Shown piece by piece: positions 10,068 through 21,450 of a stretch of 64,000 bases of DNA (position 1 is its first letter; every line of letters starts with the position of its first letter). Below the pieces are notes generated by a model. It had not been told where the DNA came from, made no database searches, and saw only the letters and a program-made list of their open reading frames with translations. Both the position numbers and the translations under genes were made by a program. Source of the stretch: Hemicentrotus pulcherrimus (taxonomy: Eukaryota > Echinodermata > Echinoidea > Camarodonta > Strongylocentrotidae); assembly GCA_003118195.1 (NCBI GenBank), contig BEXV01000736.1, forward strand, positions 27,412 through 91,411, read 5' to 3'.

Positions 10068-10402
10068 TTCTTTTGCAATGCTTGAATTTTTGGTATTGCA
10101 AATACAAGGCAATTTTCGTAATGTAACCATATTGAATGCATACTTTGTGAAGTGCCTCGGTGCAACTTGTTTCATCCACCTGTAACGAATAATTGTATTT
10201 CAATAGAATGTGAATTGCATACGTATGACCAACAAAATGGCTTGCCCTACCTAACCACATGTAATAAGTATATGCAATTTGCATACTGATTATTGAAATA
10301 CAATTATTTGTAACAGGTGAAATAACATAATATGTATCAAGGCTCTTCACAAAGACGTATGCGTTAACTTTGTTTACATTACACAAATGGTCTATTAGAA
10401 AA
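10068..10402. repeat. modular repeat, copies 4 (minus) and 5 (plus)
   Basis: 10068-10215 carries the module on the minus strand (recognised as 'caataattgtatt.. cacctgttac' complements) and 10282-10402 carries it on the plus strand, making a head-to-head pair around a 66-base spacer. The plus copy ends 'atggtctattagaaaaagt', matching 9590-9608. Confidence 0.7.
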
Positions 10403-10425
10403 AGTGTCGTCTTCATTATTCATAG

Positions 10426-10768
10426 TAGAGACTTTTAGATTTGCACGTCGACATAGTGGACTTCTACGTGTGACGTCCTTTTAAGGCACTGGCAGTTCCT
10501 AAAAAGGACGTCACATTGCCTTAAAGGCACACTGTCCTACTTGTAGCTACTTGCTCCCTCTATATAGAAAATTTCCCCAATCGGTGCCTGTTGGTCCCCT
10601 TTTTCTTATGTTAAATGAGAGTTGAGTTAATGAGATAGCCACCTGTCACAGTGACTGCTGGCTTGCTGGGTGATCTAATCCCTTCTGGCTGAAGTAGTAA
10701 AGTCTGCCTTTAAAAGAACGTCACATGTAGCAGGCCACTATGTCGACGTGCAAATCTAAAAGTCCCTA
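10426..10768. mobile_element. palindromic GGGACTTTTAGATT-family MITE, copy A3
   Basis: The left end TAGAGACTTTTAGATTTGCA and right end (inverse) TAGGGACTTTTAGATTTGCA are both flanked by TA. The arms carry 'cgacatagtgg...ctacgtgtgacgtcctttt'. A close relative without an insert is at 28499-28617. This copy is split by another element (10517-10717). Confidence 0.8.
10517..10717. mobile_element. MITE nested in A3, 9-bp target duplication
   Basis: Flanked by ACGTCACAT at 10508-10516 and again at 10718-10726, which occurs once in the uninterrupted host arm. The ends are imperfect inverted repeats around TTAAAGGCAcACT and TTAAAGGCAgACT. The body ('ctacttg', 'gccctctatatag', 'tggcc') matches 21256-21450. 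The flanks argue for an 8-10 bp staggered cut, although TTAA is also present inside both ends. Confidence 0.7.
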
Positions 10769-11770
10769 GTGATCTGTCATAGGGACAGGCTTGCTGGCCC
10801 CTTTCCATTACTATAACAAATGACTCTCCATGTTCTCCATGTTTGAACCAGTTGATTCATTTCATTGTATCTTCCTACTCCATGAAGAAATTGTCTACAA
10901 ATCCTCTTCGAGGTATCCCCTTTACAATGACACTTAAATATTTCATGATAGTTTTTTTTATACCTAGTGTACAGAGCATTCAAGTAATTTGTCTAAAATG
11001 ACCCCAAACACGGAGACATCTCATAAACTGGGAGAGATCCCAGTGTGTAGTTTAAGAAAAATGAAAATAAGCTGAATCATTAGGATATTTGCATCTATTT
11101 GTGAAAAGAAACCGATAATATAATAAAGTTTTCTAACTCATTCAATAGAGCATGTAATTTTCACGTCTCATGTTAACACTACCCAACAGATTCCTCGTAA
11201 TACCTCATTTAATATATTCTTCACATTTCATGTTTACGCCACCGTTAAGATTCCTCATAATATCTCATTCAATAATAAATTGTTCACATCTCGTGTTAAT
11301 ACCACCAAAAATGAATCTTCGTAATACTATCCACCGCAATTCGTTTAAAAGATTCCCAGAGCTCCCCAAGTATGAATTCGCTGGCACTCCTCTTTAGCTG
11401 CGATCCCCCGGAGCCTGTTTAGGGAAAGCGAAACTCTTTTTCGCATCACATTACTGACCACATGTTTTGGTAATCGCAAATTGATTTTCCTATTAATTTT
11501 CGCTTATCTGGAGGAAGCCAATCCGTAGCAGTTCTATATGAAAAGCAAGCCCTACGGCTGGGTGTCCTCTTCTACTGCACCTGTCTCGCAATGCGCGACT
11601 CTACAGAAACCTGCCCCACGTTGTCCACGACGCTGCAACATGCCGTGCAGTGACTCTCGGGCGCCATACCGCGTGAGGACTTCTCATTTGTGAAGCTAGG
11701 CGTCCATACAACCCGATGAAACTTATATGAAACAAATATTATCTGGCACTTAAAGGAATTGGAATATATT
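10769..11770. other. no gene recognised
   Basis: 11170-11330 has weak internal repetition (ttcctcgtaatacctcattt, ttcctcataatatctcattc). 11390-11720 is noticeably richer in G and C than its surroundings but has no supportable ORF or repeat; a regulatory element or non-coding exon is possible but unproven. Confidence 0.4.
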
Positions 11771-11939
11771 TGTCTTTTTATCTTTTTATGTTTTGTTTGT
11801 GTTTTTTGTTTGTTCCATCAATCATTCATCCATTCATTCATTTAGTTAGTCAGTCATTCAGTCATTTCGCATGTTTATACACGGGTATCTCATGTCTGTT
11901 CTGTACTAAAAGGAAACAGGGATCATACAGATACATGCT

Positions 11940-12035
11940 CGTAGGTATTGTATTAATAATAACATTATTAATAATAATAATGATAACAGTGATAATAATG
12001 ATATGAATGATAACAGTGATAATAATAATTATAAT
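11940..12035. repeat. ATA/ATG microsatellite
   Basis: Irregular (ataatg/ataata)n with two direct copies of gataacagtgataataat. Confidence 0.85.
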
Positions 12036-12186
12036 AATTGCATTTAGATTTTTCCAGGAAACGTTCAACTAGTTAAATAAACTTTAAAAGGCTAGATAAT
12101 TTTCAGTGAAGTAACATAAATGGCTTTGTACCCAACAGGTCGCACCACATCGGTCATTAATATCATTATTGAACACAATATACGCA

Positions 12187-12380
12187 CCATCTCCACTCCC
12201 TCTAGCAAGTATTTTAATACCGATGTTTATCCGGGATCCTGGCATTTTCACATTTCTTTCGTTTTAAAGTGGTAGATGGTAATCTCTATCTTGCCAAAGG
12301 ACTTTATATCCGTGCCTGGTCTCGAACCCGCGACTTAAGTATCCTCAAATCAAGTGGCCAAACCACTCGAGTACCTATCT
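12187..12380 (-). mobile_element. tRNA-derived SINE fragment
   Basis: On the minus strand the head reads ggtactcgagtggtttggcc with B-box GGGTTCGAGACC, and the body ends near 'gggagtggagat', as in the 9723 copy. The AT-rich tail is missing. Confidence 0.75.
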
Positions 12381-12794
12381 AGGTTCAGCGTTATCTCCGC
12401 ATAATGGAGTGTGGGTGGGGTGAGGTGTGGGTGGATTTGTAAGGCAACTGTCGACTGACTGCGTAATATCTAATTTCGATTTTAATTCTTGATTCCGGCT
12501 TGGGTAAAGGGTTATGAAAATGTATATGGGGCTAAGTTCCAATTATAACCATTTGATAAGATACCAATTTCACTCAAGAGATCGCAGTCTTTTTAAGCTG
12601 TATTAGCATAGATTCCTGTAAGTAAGCTGCCTAAAAGGGGATCAGAGGAAATGTGACTGACAAATATACTTCTGCGAATGAATAAGCCAAATGGTTAATC
12701 CTTTGTCTTAGAACTTAATATTTGATTTTTTTTTAGACTTGATATATTTTCAATTTCGGATGATCGGTATTTGGGGAAATAGTAAATTAATTCG

Positions 12795-12904
12795 TATAAA
12801 CTATGTATAGGCCTACGCTTTGAAAATATGAAAGAAGGCGAGCTTTTCACGGATCACGGATACTAACTTTCACAATGAGTGTGGTAAGACACTCGCTCAG
12901 CAAG
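12795..12904 (+). promoter_or_regulatory. TATA-like box, ATG and splice donor (candidate first exon)
   Basis: TATAAA lies at 12795-12800. An ATG at 12875 opens MSVVRHSLSK, ending exactly at a near-ideal donor AAG|GTAAGTA (GT at 12905). A protein of ten codons before an intron is possible for a first exon, but this arrangement can arise by chance and conflicts with the opposite-strand signal at 13005-13094. Confidence 0.22.
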
Positions 12905-13004
12905 GTAAGTATGAAACATGATAGGATGTTACCCGTGCTTCCGGGGATGCTTTTTAAAATGATTTTGGTTTTGTCGATGGTCGTGGTAGGGATGGATAAC
13001 TCAC

Positions 13005-13094
13005 CAGGACCGTCCTGGTGACTGCCCTCAGATGCACCCACGTCTCATGAGCAAACCCCTCAGCACCCGTGGTTTTATAGGATGATGTGACGTA
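13005..13094 (-). promoter_or_regulatory. CRE-like site, TATA box and splice donor on the minus strand
   Basis: Read on the minus strand there is TACGTCA (13094-13088), then TATAAAA (13079-13073), then about 70 bases later the donor CCTG|GTGAGT (GT at 13004-13003). That spacing suits a short, probably non-coding first exon starting near 13049. The exon end also holds the perfect inverted repeat CACCAGGACCGTCCTGGTG (13002-13020). No acceptor partner was identified downstream. Confidence 0.3.
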
Positions 13095-13140
13095 TCCTCT
13101 AGATACAGTCCGAGTGAGCATCACTCACTGTCGATTTGTT

Positions 13141-13345
13141 AGTGTGTGCGTGTGGGTGTGTGTGTGCGTGATTGTCATTGTTTGTGTGTATGTGTGTGTG
13201 TGTGTGTGTGTGGGGGGGGGGGGGGGGNNNNNGGGGGGGGGGGGGGGGGTGGATGAGGGTGTGTTTGCGTGCCTGCATGTGTGTAACCGTATACGAGACC
13301 GTAGTAATAGTAGTAATAGAAGTAGTAGTAGTAGAGGTTATTTTG
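13141..13345. repeat. GT microsatellite, G-run with gap, GTA microsatellite
   Basis: (GT)n from 13141-13210 passes into a poly-G run interrupted by five N (13228-13232), then 'gtagtaatagtagtaat' repeats (13300-13335). The N lie inside homopolymer, so the true length is unknown. The frames containing X here are not genes. Confidence 0.9.
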
Positions 13346-13527
13346 CCTGACTGGTAAGAAAGCATAAATGTTTGTTAGTAAGCAACCAGAAGACCGACGG
13401 CTTTAGGTCCTCTCCGAGGGACCGTAGGTGGTGCGAAACCTCTGAACCAATTTAGGTACACTGTATAACTCTTCTAATACCAATATTGGATTGACCATTG
13501 TAGTTATAGTCAGATCGTAGGGTATAA

Positions 13528-13575
13528 TACACAATATTTATTAGGCGCTTAATACGGGTGTTTCTAAGCGCACCA
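13528..13575 (-). mobile_element. SINE 3' tail fragment
   Basis: The reverse complement reads gtgcgcttagaaacacccgt then attaagcgcctaataaat, matching the paired-motif tail of the SINE at 9723. Confidence 0.6.
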
Positions 13576-13579
13576 TTGT

Positions 13580-15520
13580 CTGACTAAAAATTACCAATTA
13601 AAACTTATAATATATAAATCTGTTCTTAATTTGATAAATCATGCATATAAAATAATAAAAACGGGATCAAACATAATAAGGAATATATCTGGATAGAGGG
13701 GAGATAGAGAAGTACATGCACATGTTCGCAGGTAATTATTGTCATTGTCAGAAGAGAAAGTCTCCACAGCAAGGACTGTTACAGTATTTGCGGACGCCTC
13801 ATGCGTTAGCGCGTCCTTTTAAGTTGTCAAGAATGGATCACAATTTCACACACGTTATCATATTTCACATTATATCTGATTTATACAAAAAAAGAAGTTT
13901 GATTGTCCATTGTGATTTATTTATGAAGAAAAATGAAATCATGCGCAAGTATATCCTCCAATTAAAAGTATCTTCTATATTGTGGTGCATTGCCAACAAT
14001 AGCGCTGCTGCAGCTTTTTACCTCTATTCTCTCTCAACATTGACGTGATGACAAAAAAATATCGGGGAATTTTTCCGCGATTGATTAGTCAGATAACCGC
14101 AAGCCGGCAAAATAAAAACTTTGATTTATGTAATTGATGTCAGAGTTGAGACATACTAAACGTATCGTGGGGTATGTTCACATTGCTTCTGCCACTTTTT
14201 AGAAAATGACCTTTTATGAGCAAGACGGTATTCAACTTGCTCGTGATTGTGTTTTTTCATAAAAACGTGATTAAAAAAATAATTGAATCGATGTATTTAA
14301 TGTCAAAGTTGAGGCTCATACAAATACTATGAGGCATATTTGTTGTAAATAAACTTATGCATACACTCCTATACCCTGGAGCTACGTGACCTATCAGTTG
14401 GTTAGGCTGATGATTTGTTTTGTTTTTCTCTGAGAGTATGAGTGAGACACACGGATAAGAATATTTTGGATTGCTGTAGGCTGGTACTGGAGGAGAGAAG
14501 TAAATCGTGTTTTAGACGTAATGTACCAGGCATTGGTGCGTCTTAAAACTAATCATTTGAATCGCTTGGGGCTGTCCCGTTTCCAAATGACGCTTCATAA
14601 TGCAATAATCTTATCATAATTTTCCATTTAACGCAGACTCTGACATTTGATAGACTCCGTTTGCTGAAAATTATAATGGTAAAGTACGATGAGACAGTGG
14701 TTAAGGTACTATTAGTACGTCATAGTCGGATTGAAGCGTGAATCATATAAATATGAATTTATCAATGCAGTATCGACACTTCCGACAGTTATTTTGTTAC
14801 AGTTCAAATTTCTCACTGAGAAAAATCGATCCGAAGTTGCGAGAAGTTGACGCACATTTTTGTTCATGTATAACAAGTCAAGATTGAGTAGATATTGCAG
14901 GGGTAAAGTTACCGTAGGCTAAATGTTTCAAATGTGACCAAAAGAAAACGAAAGCAAACGATGAAGAAAAAAAAAACAAACAAGAAAAGAACAAAATATA
15001 ACAGAGCAAACATAAGCACAAGAGAAAAGCAAGAACAAGACAAGAAGAAATGAAACAAAATGAAATTTAGAACGATACAAAAACAAATAGTCCGAGGAAT
15101 AAACTAAACTAAAGAAAAGAATGGATTAGCAACAACCATCTTGTTGTGGTTCGGCGAATATCCTGTGCATGCTTGTACAAAATAGTTAAGGTGAAGCTGA
15201 TTTCATCTTCAAGTAGGATAAAATGACTGCATCTCACGAATGGTCGTGTAAAAACAGTCTTGATGTTTTAATGCGGGACTACTCCATAGTTAGACAGCAG
15301 GAAGAAGAAAAAATCTAGGATCGATGAACCGGTCCGCTCAAATCGACTTCAACTTAATCATTTTCACTCCGGTATTTTAGAAGTAATCTTTGAGTACATT
15401 AACGCCACTAACTTGATGCAATTCAAGTCTCATCTACGTGCGCCGTTATTGTAATTCAAGTGGACAAAGATTATTGATAAAATCTCGGATAGAATGTCGT
15501 TCGATGCAGGACCAACTGGT
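13580..15520. other. AT-rich DNA, no gene recognised
   Basis: A 110-codon frame (13716-14048) has no recognisable motif. 14108-14185 and 14270-14350 share a weak direct repeat ('taattgatgtcagagttgag' versus 'atttaatgtcaaagttgagg'). 14940-15130 is A-rich simple sequence. Confidence 0.4.
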
Positions 15521-15527
15521 AAATTTA

Positions 15528-15860
15528 CAACAGAGAAGGAGTCAAACTGGAGCGAAATAGACGATCAGAGAGAGAGAGAGAGAGAGAAAGAAAGAGAAAA
15601 AGGGAATTTGAGTTTTAACACATTTATTTAAGGCTGGCCGAATATCGCGTAAAAATNGGGGGGGAGGGGGAGGGAACTTAATATACCACGATTTCCCGCA
15701 ATGAGGTTTCTCTCTCTATCGAAAAGAATTTAGATTCGCCCATAGACAAAAGAGAAGGAGCCAAACAGGAGCGGGACCGACGATCAGAGAAAGAGAGAGA
15801 GAGAGAGGGGAGGATTTGAAATACCACGATTTCTCGAAAAGAGGTTTATCTCCCTATCTA
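15528..15860 (+). repeat. two-copy tandem duplication around a GA microsatellite
   Basis: 15528-15722 and 15752-15860 share 'agagaaggagYcaaac', 'gacgatcagaga', (ga)n and 'ataccacgatttc..cg'. They are direct copies spaced about 225 bp apart, differing mainly in the GA tract and a G-rich insert with one N (15656). Confidence 0.75.
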
Positions 15861-16394
15861 TTTTTTTCTCTCTCTCCCTATCCCCTTTTCATTCTTTACT
15901 TAACGTACAATCTTCATGTCGTTCTTCATTTTACACGTGCAGTTATCACAAAAGTCATATTTATGACTTAAAAAACTAAATAGACCCCACTCCATGATAT
16001 ATTATGAAATGAATATAAAATAAATTTCGTTGTCTCTGTGTTGGAACAAATATGTTCGATTCGACAATTTGGAATTCTCATGGCCCATTCAAAGTGATTA
16101 AAACTTTCGAAAGCGATACATTTCTTGAATTTTTATCCGACTCGTTCAAACTTTCAACAACATAGTTCTCAAATATTATGCTTTCTTTCAAGGAACTTAC
16201 TAAAAGTCAAATGCCCTTTGCCCATTTTAGTTTTATATATTCCTTTGAAATTGACTTCTCTAGTACTTGTTTATCACATTAGCAATATACATTTTCTGCA
16301 TTTTCTATGATTTTGACGAAGAATTCTTTTTTTCAAGAGACTCTTGAAAGTAAATACCTCTATGGTGGCGGACATGTGCCCTTGGAAATTATAG

Positions 16395-16515
16395 ATGATA
16401 GGAGACGAAGAGAGAAAAGAAGATACAGAGAGAGAAAGAGGGGAAAGGAGATAGAGAGAGAGAGAGAAAGAGATGGATAGAGGGTAACGGGGGAGAGAGA
16501 GGGAGAGAGAGATAA
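16395..16515 (+). repeat. GA-rich microsatellite
   Basis: Imperfect (ga)n with interspersed ggg and ata. Minus-strand frames over it are Ser/Leu low complexity. Confidence 0.85.
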
Positions 16516-16594
16516 GTATTTTAACGTCTTGGCTGAACTGAGGGAAATGTGGGTTGGCACGATTCAAATTTTTGTTGAAATATCTTTTTTAAAG

Positions 16595-16832
16595 TGAAAT
16601 ATCTTTTTTAAAGTGGATTCCCCCTCTTTTGCACCTTTGTGTTTTAATATCATTTTCTTTTGTTGTAAATTCAAGATTCTTTTGTTGGCTCATCACTTCT
16701 ATGCACATATTAGAAATATCTTCTTCAAAGTGGACCCCCCCCCATTTTTCCACTGACGTGCTACAATATCATTAATTTTGTTGTAAATTCAAGACTTTTT
16801 TTTTTGTTGGCCAATCGCTTCTGTGCACATAA
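16595..16832 (+). repeat. two tandem units of about 118 bp
   Basis: Each unit has 'aaagtgga', a C-rich run, 'aatatcat', 'ttttgttgtaaattcaaga', 'ttttgttgg' and 'cttctRtgcacat'. A further short duplication, 'gaaatatcttttttaaagtg', is found at 16577-16614. Confidence 0.75.
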
Positions 16833-16879
16833 GTCAGTTGAAATCCAGTTGAAAGACTAGCTAAAACCTAGACCCATCA

Positions 16880-17640
16880 CTATCGGTGATGCAAACACAT
16901 TCAAAGCCCATTTTGATTTCTTATCCTTTGTCTAACTTCTGTGACTTTTTCATCTTTTCTTCTATCATTTCCTATTTCTTTATGCTGAATTACCTAATAA
17001 TTTATCTTTTCTATTTATCTTTCATTATGTTTGTCTTTGATTCTCACACTTTTGAACCTTTCTTCTATCATTCTTATGTTATTTGTGTGTATACTCCTGT
17101 TATCACTTCTATTTTTTGCTACAGTGTGTATATGTATATGTATGTATTTTGTTTTGTTTTGTTTTTTTTTGTTTTGTTTTTTTTTGTGGGGGGGGGGGTA
17201 TGTTTCCATATGCTACTCTTTGTTTTTTTATCGATCCATCATCTTCCTTTTCCCCATTATTTTGCTCCTTTAGGCCTAATCGTTTCTTCTATCGTTCCCT
17301 TGTATTGTTTAATTCTCTCTTTTTAAAATGTTGTTTTCTTTTCTTTCTATGTTATTTGTTTTAAGTCCCTCTTTCATCTTTTCTTTCTATATCCTTACGC
17401 TACACATGTATATTACTATTTCTTTTATATTTTACTCTATCATTTCGGAAGTAGATTTTTTCTTTTTTTCCCCAATAACTCATCCTTCTCTCTTACGATA
17501 TTCTTTTCCTATCCTTCCTTATGTTAATTCCTTGAATTATCCTTCTCTTATCTTTCTTTCTATTTTTTTCTTCTCCATATTTTAACCTTTGATTTCACCG
17601 TCCATCCTTTTTACTTGCTACCATGGCATTTATTGTAATA
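16880..17640 (+). repeat. T/C-rich strand-asymmetric tract
   Basis: About 750 bases with strongly pyrimidine-rich plus strand, including (gtttt)n, a T-run and a G-run at 17150-17200. The overlapping Phe/Leu/Ser-rich frames (60-146 codons) are composition artefacts. No exon was recognised. Confidence 0.7.
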
Positions 17641-17683
17641 AAACATTATTATCCTCTCGCCGACGAAGTTGGAGGGGATATAG

Positions 17684-18163
17684 TAGGGACTTCTAGATTT
17701 TATGGCACTGCGCATGCGTCACGTCGTCTCAGTTTGCGATCAAGAATGCGTCAACCTTGATTTTCCTAAATCTAGTACGGTACTAGAATGCCGCGTGCGC
17801 AACAATACAGTTCTTCAGGTAGACAAAGGAACATTCCTTTCCTGCTATATGTAAAAAAAATGTGTAGAACAGGTGTCACATGCATATTCACCTGTTCTAC
17901 ACATTTGTACATAATAGCAGTGATGGGATGTTCTTTTGTCTACCAAAGCAATTGTTGAGGGTAGAATGAGGAACTGTATATTTTGTCCTCTTTCTTTGTC
18001 CGTCATGTTCATAGACATAGTGCTACTTCCTGCATGCATGTATATCGTCGAGTGAAATCTAAAAGATTTCTAATTGTAGTCAACATGGGCAAGTTGAGTA
18101 CGTTGACATGCATGATCAGTCGGCGTCCGTCGTGTTCTCGTCCACTCAATCTAAAAGTCCCTA
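17684..18163 (+). mobile_element. complete GGGACTTTTAGATT MITE, copy A2
   Basis: Flanked by TA (17684-17685 and 18162-18163) with ends GGGACTTcTAGATT and AATCTAAAAGTCCC. Relative to copy A1 it lacks most of the CRE-containing left arm but keeps 'ggcactgcgcatgcgtcac', the inner hairpin (17808-17980) and the right arm. It sits directly after 'ctcgccgacgaagttggaggggatat', which looks like the end of another repeat, so the insertion is probably nested. Confidence 0.88.
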
Positions 18164-19119
18164 ATAACAACACGAATTAACTCACACACATACACACGCA
18201 CTCACTCACGCACAGAAAACGTAAGAAATCCGTATGCCTATGCAAGGCGCGTTACGTTTCAATTTCGGAAAACGTCATTTCACTTCGTAAATTCCCTTGA
18301 TGAAGGAATCAGATGCAACACCCACCTATCCTTTTTTAAGCTGAGCTTTTCGACGTGCTTCGAGAATCACTTTAATCTTTTCGGAATTAAAACCATCAAT
18401 CTTATATGACTCTTGATATCTGTACAGCATGGTGTTGTTTCACGCTGTCAAATGTCGCTTCGTTTCTCTGGGTTCTTTACTTGCCCACAAAATGTCCTTC
18501 GACCAATTCAACCTTAAAACACTTTCAGTCCGCATGATCAAAGGTCCTCAATTCACCAACGGGCATTCTTAAGAAATTATGCTAAGAGATCCCAAAATAC
18601 CTCGTAAACATTCCTCTAAAAGTATTTTTCATCATTTGATATTCGGTTTGATAGGACAGCATGTGGGAAAAATACACCTGCCTGTAGTCTGTACAAACAG
18701 TTTTACGGTTTATCTTTTAAGGTTTCCGGGTATGAAAGGAATTCTTAGTACTATACTTAAGGCTAATTCTTAATTTACACCCCTTGTATTAATCTTAACA
18801 TTTCCAATATACCTTCAATAGCAACGAAACGATACAACGTATCAATTTGTTTTCCGTCTCCTCGCTTGAAAATTCAAGACAATTTGTTATTTACAGCAGA
18901 TTGTGAAAATCTGCTAATGGCATTTATTTATAAAACAGTTTGTTGCTTATTGACGCCTGTATGAATCTTGAATCCATGGCTAGAGTAAAGTGACATGCGA
19001 AGAGAACTGTGCAATGCTTTGTAAGTAACTGCAAGGCAAAACAGCATTGTAAATGATGAAATATCTTTTGATTGGATAGATTTAAAGTTGTTTCAACAGT
19101 CCTGTTTAAATGATTTACA
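18164..19119. other. no gene recognised
   Basis: A short CA/CACG microsatellite lies at 18183-18215. The 64-codon frame at 18579 has no recognised motif. Confidence 0.4.
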
Positions 19120-19497
19120 ATATGATAATAATAATATTGATAATGATAATGATGATAATAAAAAAAGAATAATAATCATCATCTGGGTTTGTATTGCGCT
19201 TAATACTTCGACAATGTATCTAAGCGCTTTATAGAGTATTATTACCCTGTCATCAGATCCAGACTTTCCCGCACACATTAATGCACTTTCTCCATTCCTT
19301 GGGGAACATTTCAGCCGGGTGCCGTTTTACCTACGACTTTTACATCTTATCGGGTGCCCATTTAACGCCTAAAGTAGGTGGAGGGTGTCAAATTAATTAA
19401 CGTCTTACCAAAAGGACATTAATGTCGGGTTGGGATTCGAATTCAACCACCCTTGAATTGAGAGTCGAACGAATGAACCAATATACCACCACACCCC
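19120..19497 (-). mobile_element. full-length tRNA-derived SINE
   Basis: Minus orientation: a tRNA-like head at the high-coordinate end (B-box-like 'gaattcgaatccc'), the body 'ggctgaaatgttccccaagg', and the paired tail motifs 'aaagcgcttagata' and 'attaagcgcaat', ending in (at)n near 19130. Same family as 9723. Confidence 0.82.
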
Positions 19498-19730
19498 CAC
19501 ACTATCTCTGAATTCCTTTTGATGTAAATGTCGATTCTTTGAGAAAGACAGAAAACACTTTCGTATCTTGAGATGAGAATAATTGAAGTGTTGTCATTCA
19601 TTAAAATCTGAAGCACTTAAAAGTCATTGCAGACACTTGCGGAATAAGCTATTCGAAAATGACTTTGTAAATGATTTACTCAATACCGCAAATGTAGTCT
19701 GGGTTCGGGTTCGTTATCAGTAATGTAAAG

Positions 19731-19862
19731 TTAAAGGACAATACAAATATTAATGAACTGCTGGGCCAACATATCGGACAAAGTTGTTTGAAATACTGTC
19801 GATTTTCCAGTTCTTCGACAATGTTCCGGCGACTATTGATCTGTCGTCGGTTTTCCACACTA
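19731..19862 (+). mobile_element. left part of a TTAA-type MITE
   Basis: Starts TTAAAGGACAATACAAATAT at 19731, similar to the end TTAAAGGTAATACAAAGTTT of the element at 37171. It runs up to the SINE at 19863, which appears to have truncated it. The open minus-strand frame here is part of this repeat, not a gene. Confidence 0.5.
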
Positions 19863-20150
19863 ACAATAATAACTGTTTCTTAAAGCGCTTTACCAGTTAC
19901 AACCTAATATAGCTTACAGTATTATTACCCCTGTCAAAGGATTCTCTTACGATTCTGCACTTTACAGTACACTATCCACTCCCGTGGGGAGCATTTCAGC
20001 CAGTCGCCCCTTTACGGGCGTGCACATGCTAATTCATCACTTGGGTGGAGAGGAGCAATTTAGATAAAATGCCTTGCTCAATGGCATATCAAGTGCCATG
20101 CCGCGGATCAACCCCACGACCTTTATTTTACCAGTCGAGTGGTAAGACCG
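19863..20150 (-). mobile_element. tRNA-derived SINE
   Basis: Reverse complement shows 'cactcgactggtaaaataaa' in a degenerate head, 'ggctgaaatgctccccacgg' in the body and one tail motif 'aaagcgcttta' followed by (att)n. It is in the same orientation as the SINE ending at 19497, 365 bases away. Confidence 0.75.
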
Positions 20151-20413
20151 TTGCCTTTGAATATATGACATCGAATCTCTAACTTTAACTCTAACACTAA
20201 ATCTCACACATAGAGCACAATCTCAACTCTTGTCCAATCCTGGATTACCTAATTTCAGTTTAAACATATATTTGTCTATCAGAGGTAGCCATTTTATACC
20301 ATGAACATGATGCATTTCTCTGTCTCTTTTCGGATGCACGTTGGTGCTGCAGAGTTTAATTAAGGACGAGGCATATTCTTTTTGGGGTTTCATTTTTTTT
20401 GTTTTGTATTTAG

Positions 20414-20441
20414 CTGTGGAGACGAAACACGATCGACCGAG
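20414..20441 (+). CDS. possible 28-nt exon upstream of the 22.6-25.4 kb gene candidate
   Basis: A strong acceptor (long T-rich run ending tttgtatttag, AG at 20412-20413) is followed by 28 bases and then a donor CGAG|GTAATT. In the frame ending with two spare bases it reads VETKHDRP and would join in phase to the 22604 segment. Very short exons are easy to find by chance, so this is only a suggestion. Confidence 0.2.
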
Positions 20442-21255
20442 GTAATTAATTCTCCTTGACTCCATCATGCTTTCGGAGACGTGCGAAACAGAGTGAGATC
20501 TAGGGAGAAAGGCATTCTCATCTCGACCTAATGACAACATTACCATTAAATGTCACAACCATCTGTTGGTCATGGTTTTATAACGTTCATTTATTGTAAA
20601 TTAAATGACAACTTTACGAGGCGAGAAGCACTTTTTGTGTCAGTGCAGTTATAGCACGACCTGGCACGATTACTGATAAATGTAGCGGCTAAATGCTGAT
20701 GAGGCACTCGATCTCTCTTCCATTTTTTCTTGACATCAGTTGTTTGTAAACGCATTGTGTTGTTTTTACGAAGACGGTGAACTTTGAGCTGTGATTACAA
20801 ATACTGTTTGTTTTGGGGTGTGTTTCAAGAGTTATAAATACACAGAACGAGATACGGCGAATAGCATTTTAAACAGCATTTCATTTCATTGGTACCATTT
20901 ATCTATAAATTGTGATGTAGTTATAATATCATTCTGTATGATTTAATGATTATATGTTTCATTTTGTGCAACAAAGTCGTAAACTGTTTCGTTGCTAGCC
21001 ATGAATATTCAATATTAAAGAGCTCCCCCTGAAAACGGGGTTATGTGTCTGCGTGTGTGATTTGATTATTTCGCAGAATGAGAAAGTGACCGAGTTTGTA
21101 TAGAAATACAATTTCCTCCTTTTCTTCTTTCACTTTTTTCCTTTAGCGTGGTTTTCTCTTTCGACTGATCACCTAGTCGGAGATGAAAGGATGATATGTG
21201 TTTATTTAAACGATATATCAATAACACTAGCTTCTCCTGCACATTTGAAATGCCC

Positions 21256-21450
21256 TTAAGGCCCCACTGCACTACTTATAGCCACTTGCGCCCTCTATAT
21301 AGCAAAGAATGCCTAGTCGGTGACCATTGTATCCCAACGGGCCCCTTTTTCTCATGTAATTGAGAGCTGATTTGATGAGATAAATATTTATCAGCGACCA
21401 TGCAGTGAGGTCTAATCGCTCCTGGCCAAACTAGTGCAGAGGGGCTTTAA
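21256..21450. mobile_element. MITE, relative of the 10517 nested element
   Basis: Ends around TTAAggCCCCACTGCACTA and, inverted, TTAAAGCCCCTCTGCACTAG. The body shares 'cacttgcgccctctatatag' with 10555 and 'tctaatcgctcctggc' with 10673. Its right TTAA is shared with the next element. Confidence 0.75.

Noticed and set aside
9814..10416. 200-codon minus-strand open frame
   Set aside because: It covers a tRNA-derived SINE body and a repeated module; the length is a by-product of the repeat sequence and there is no protein motif.
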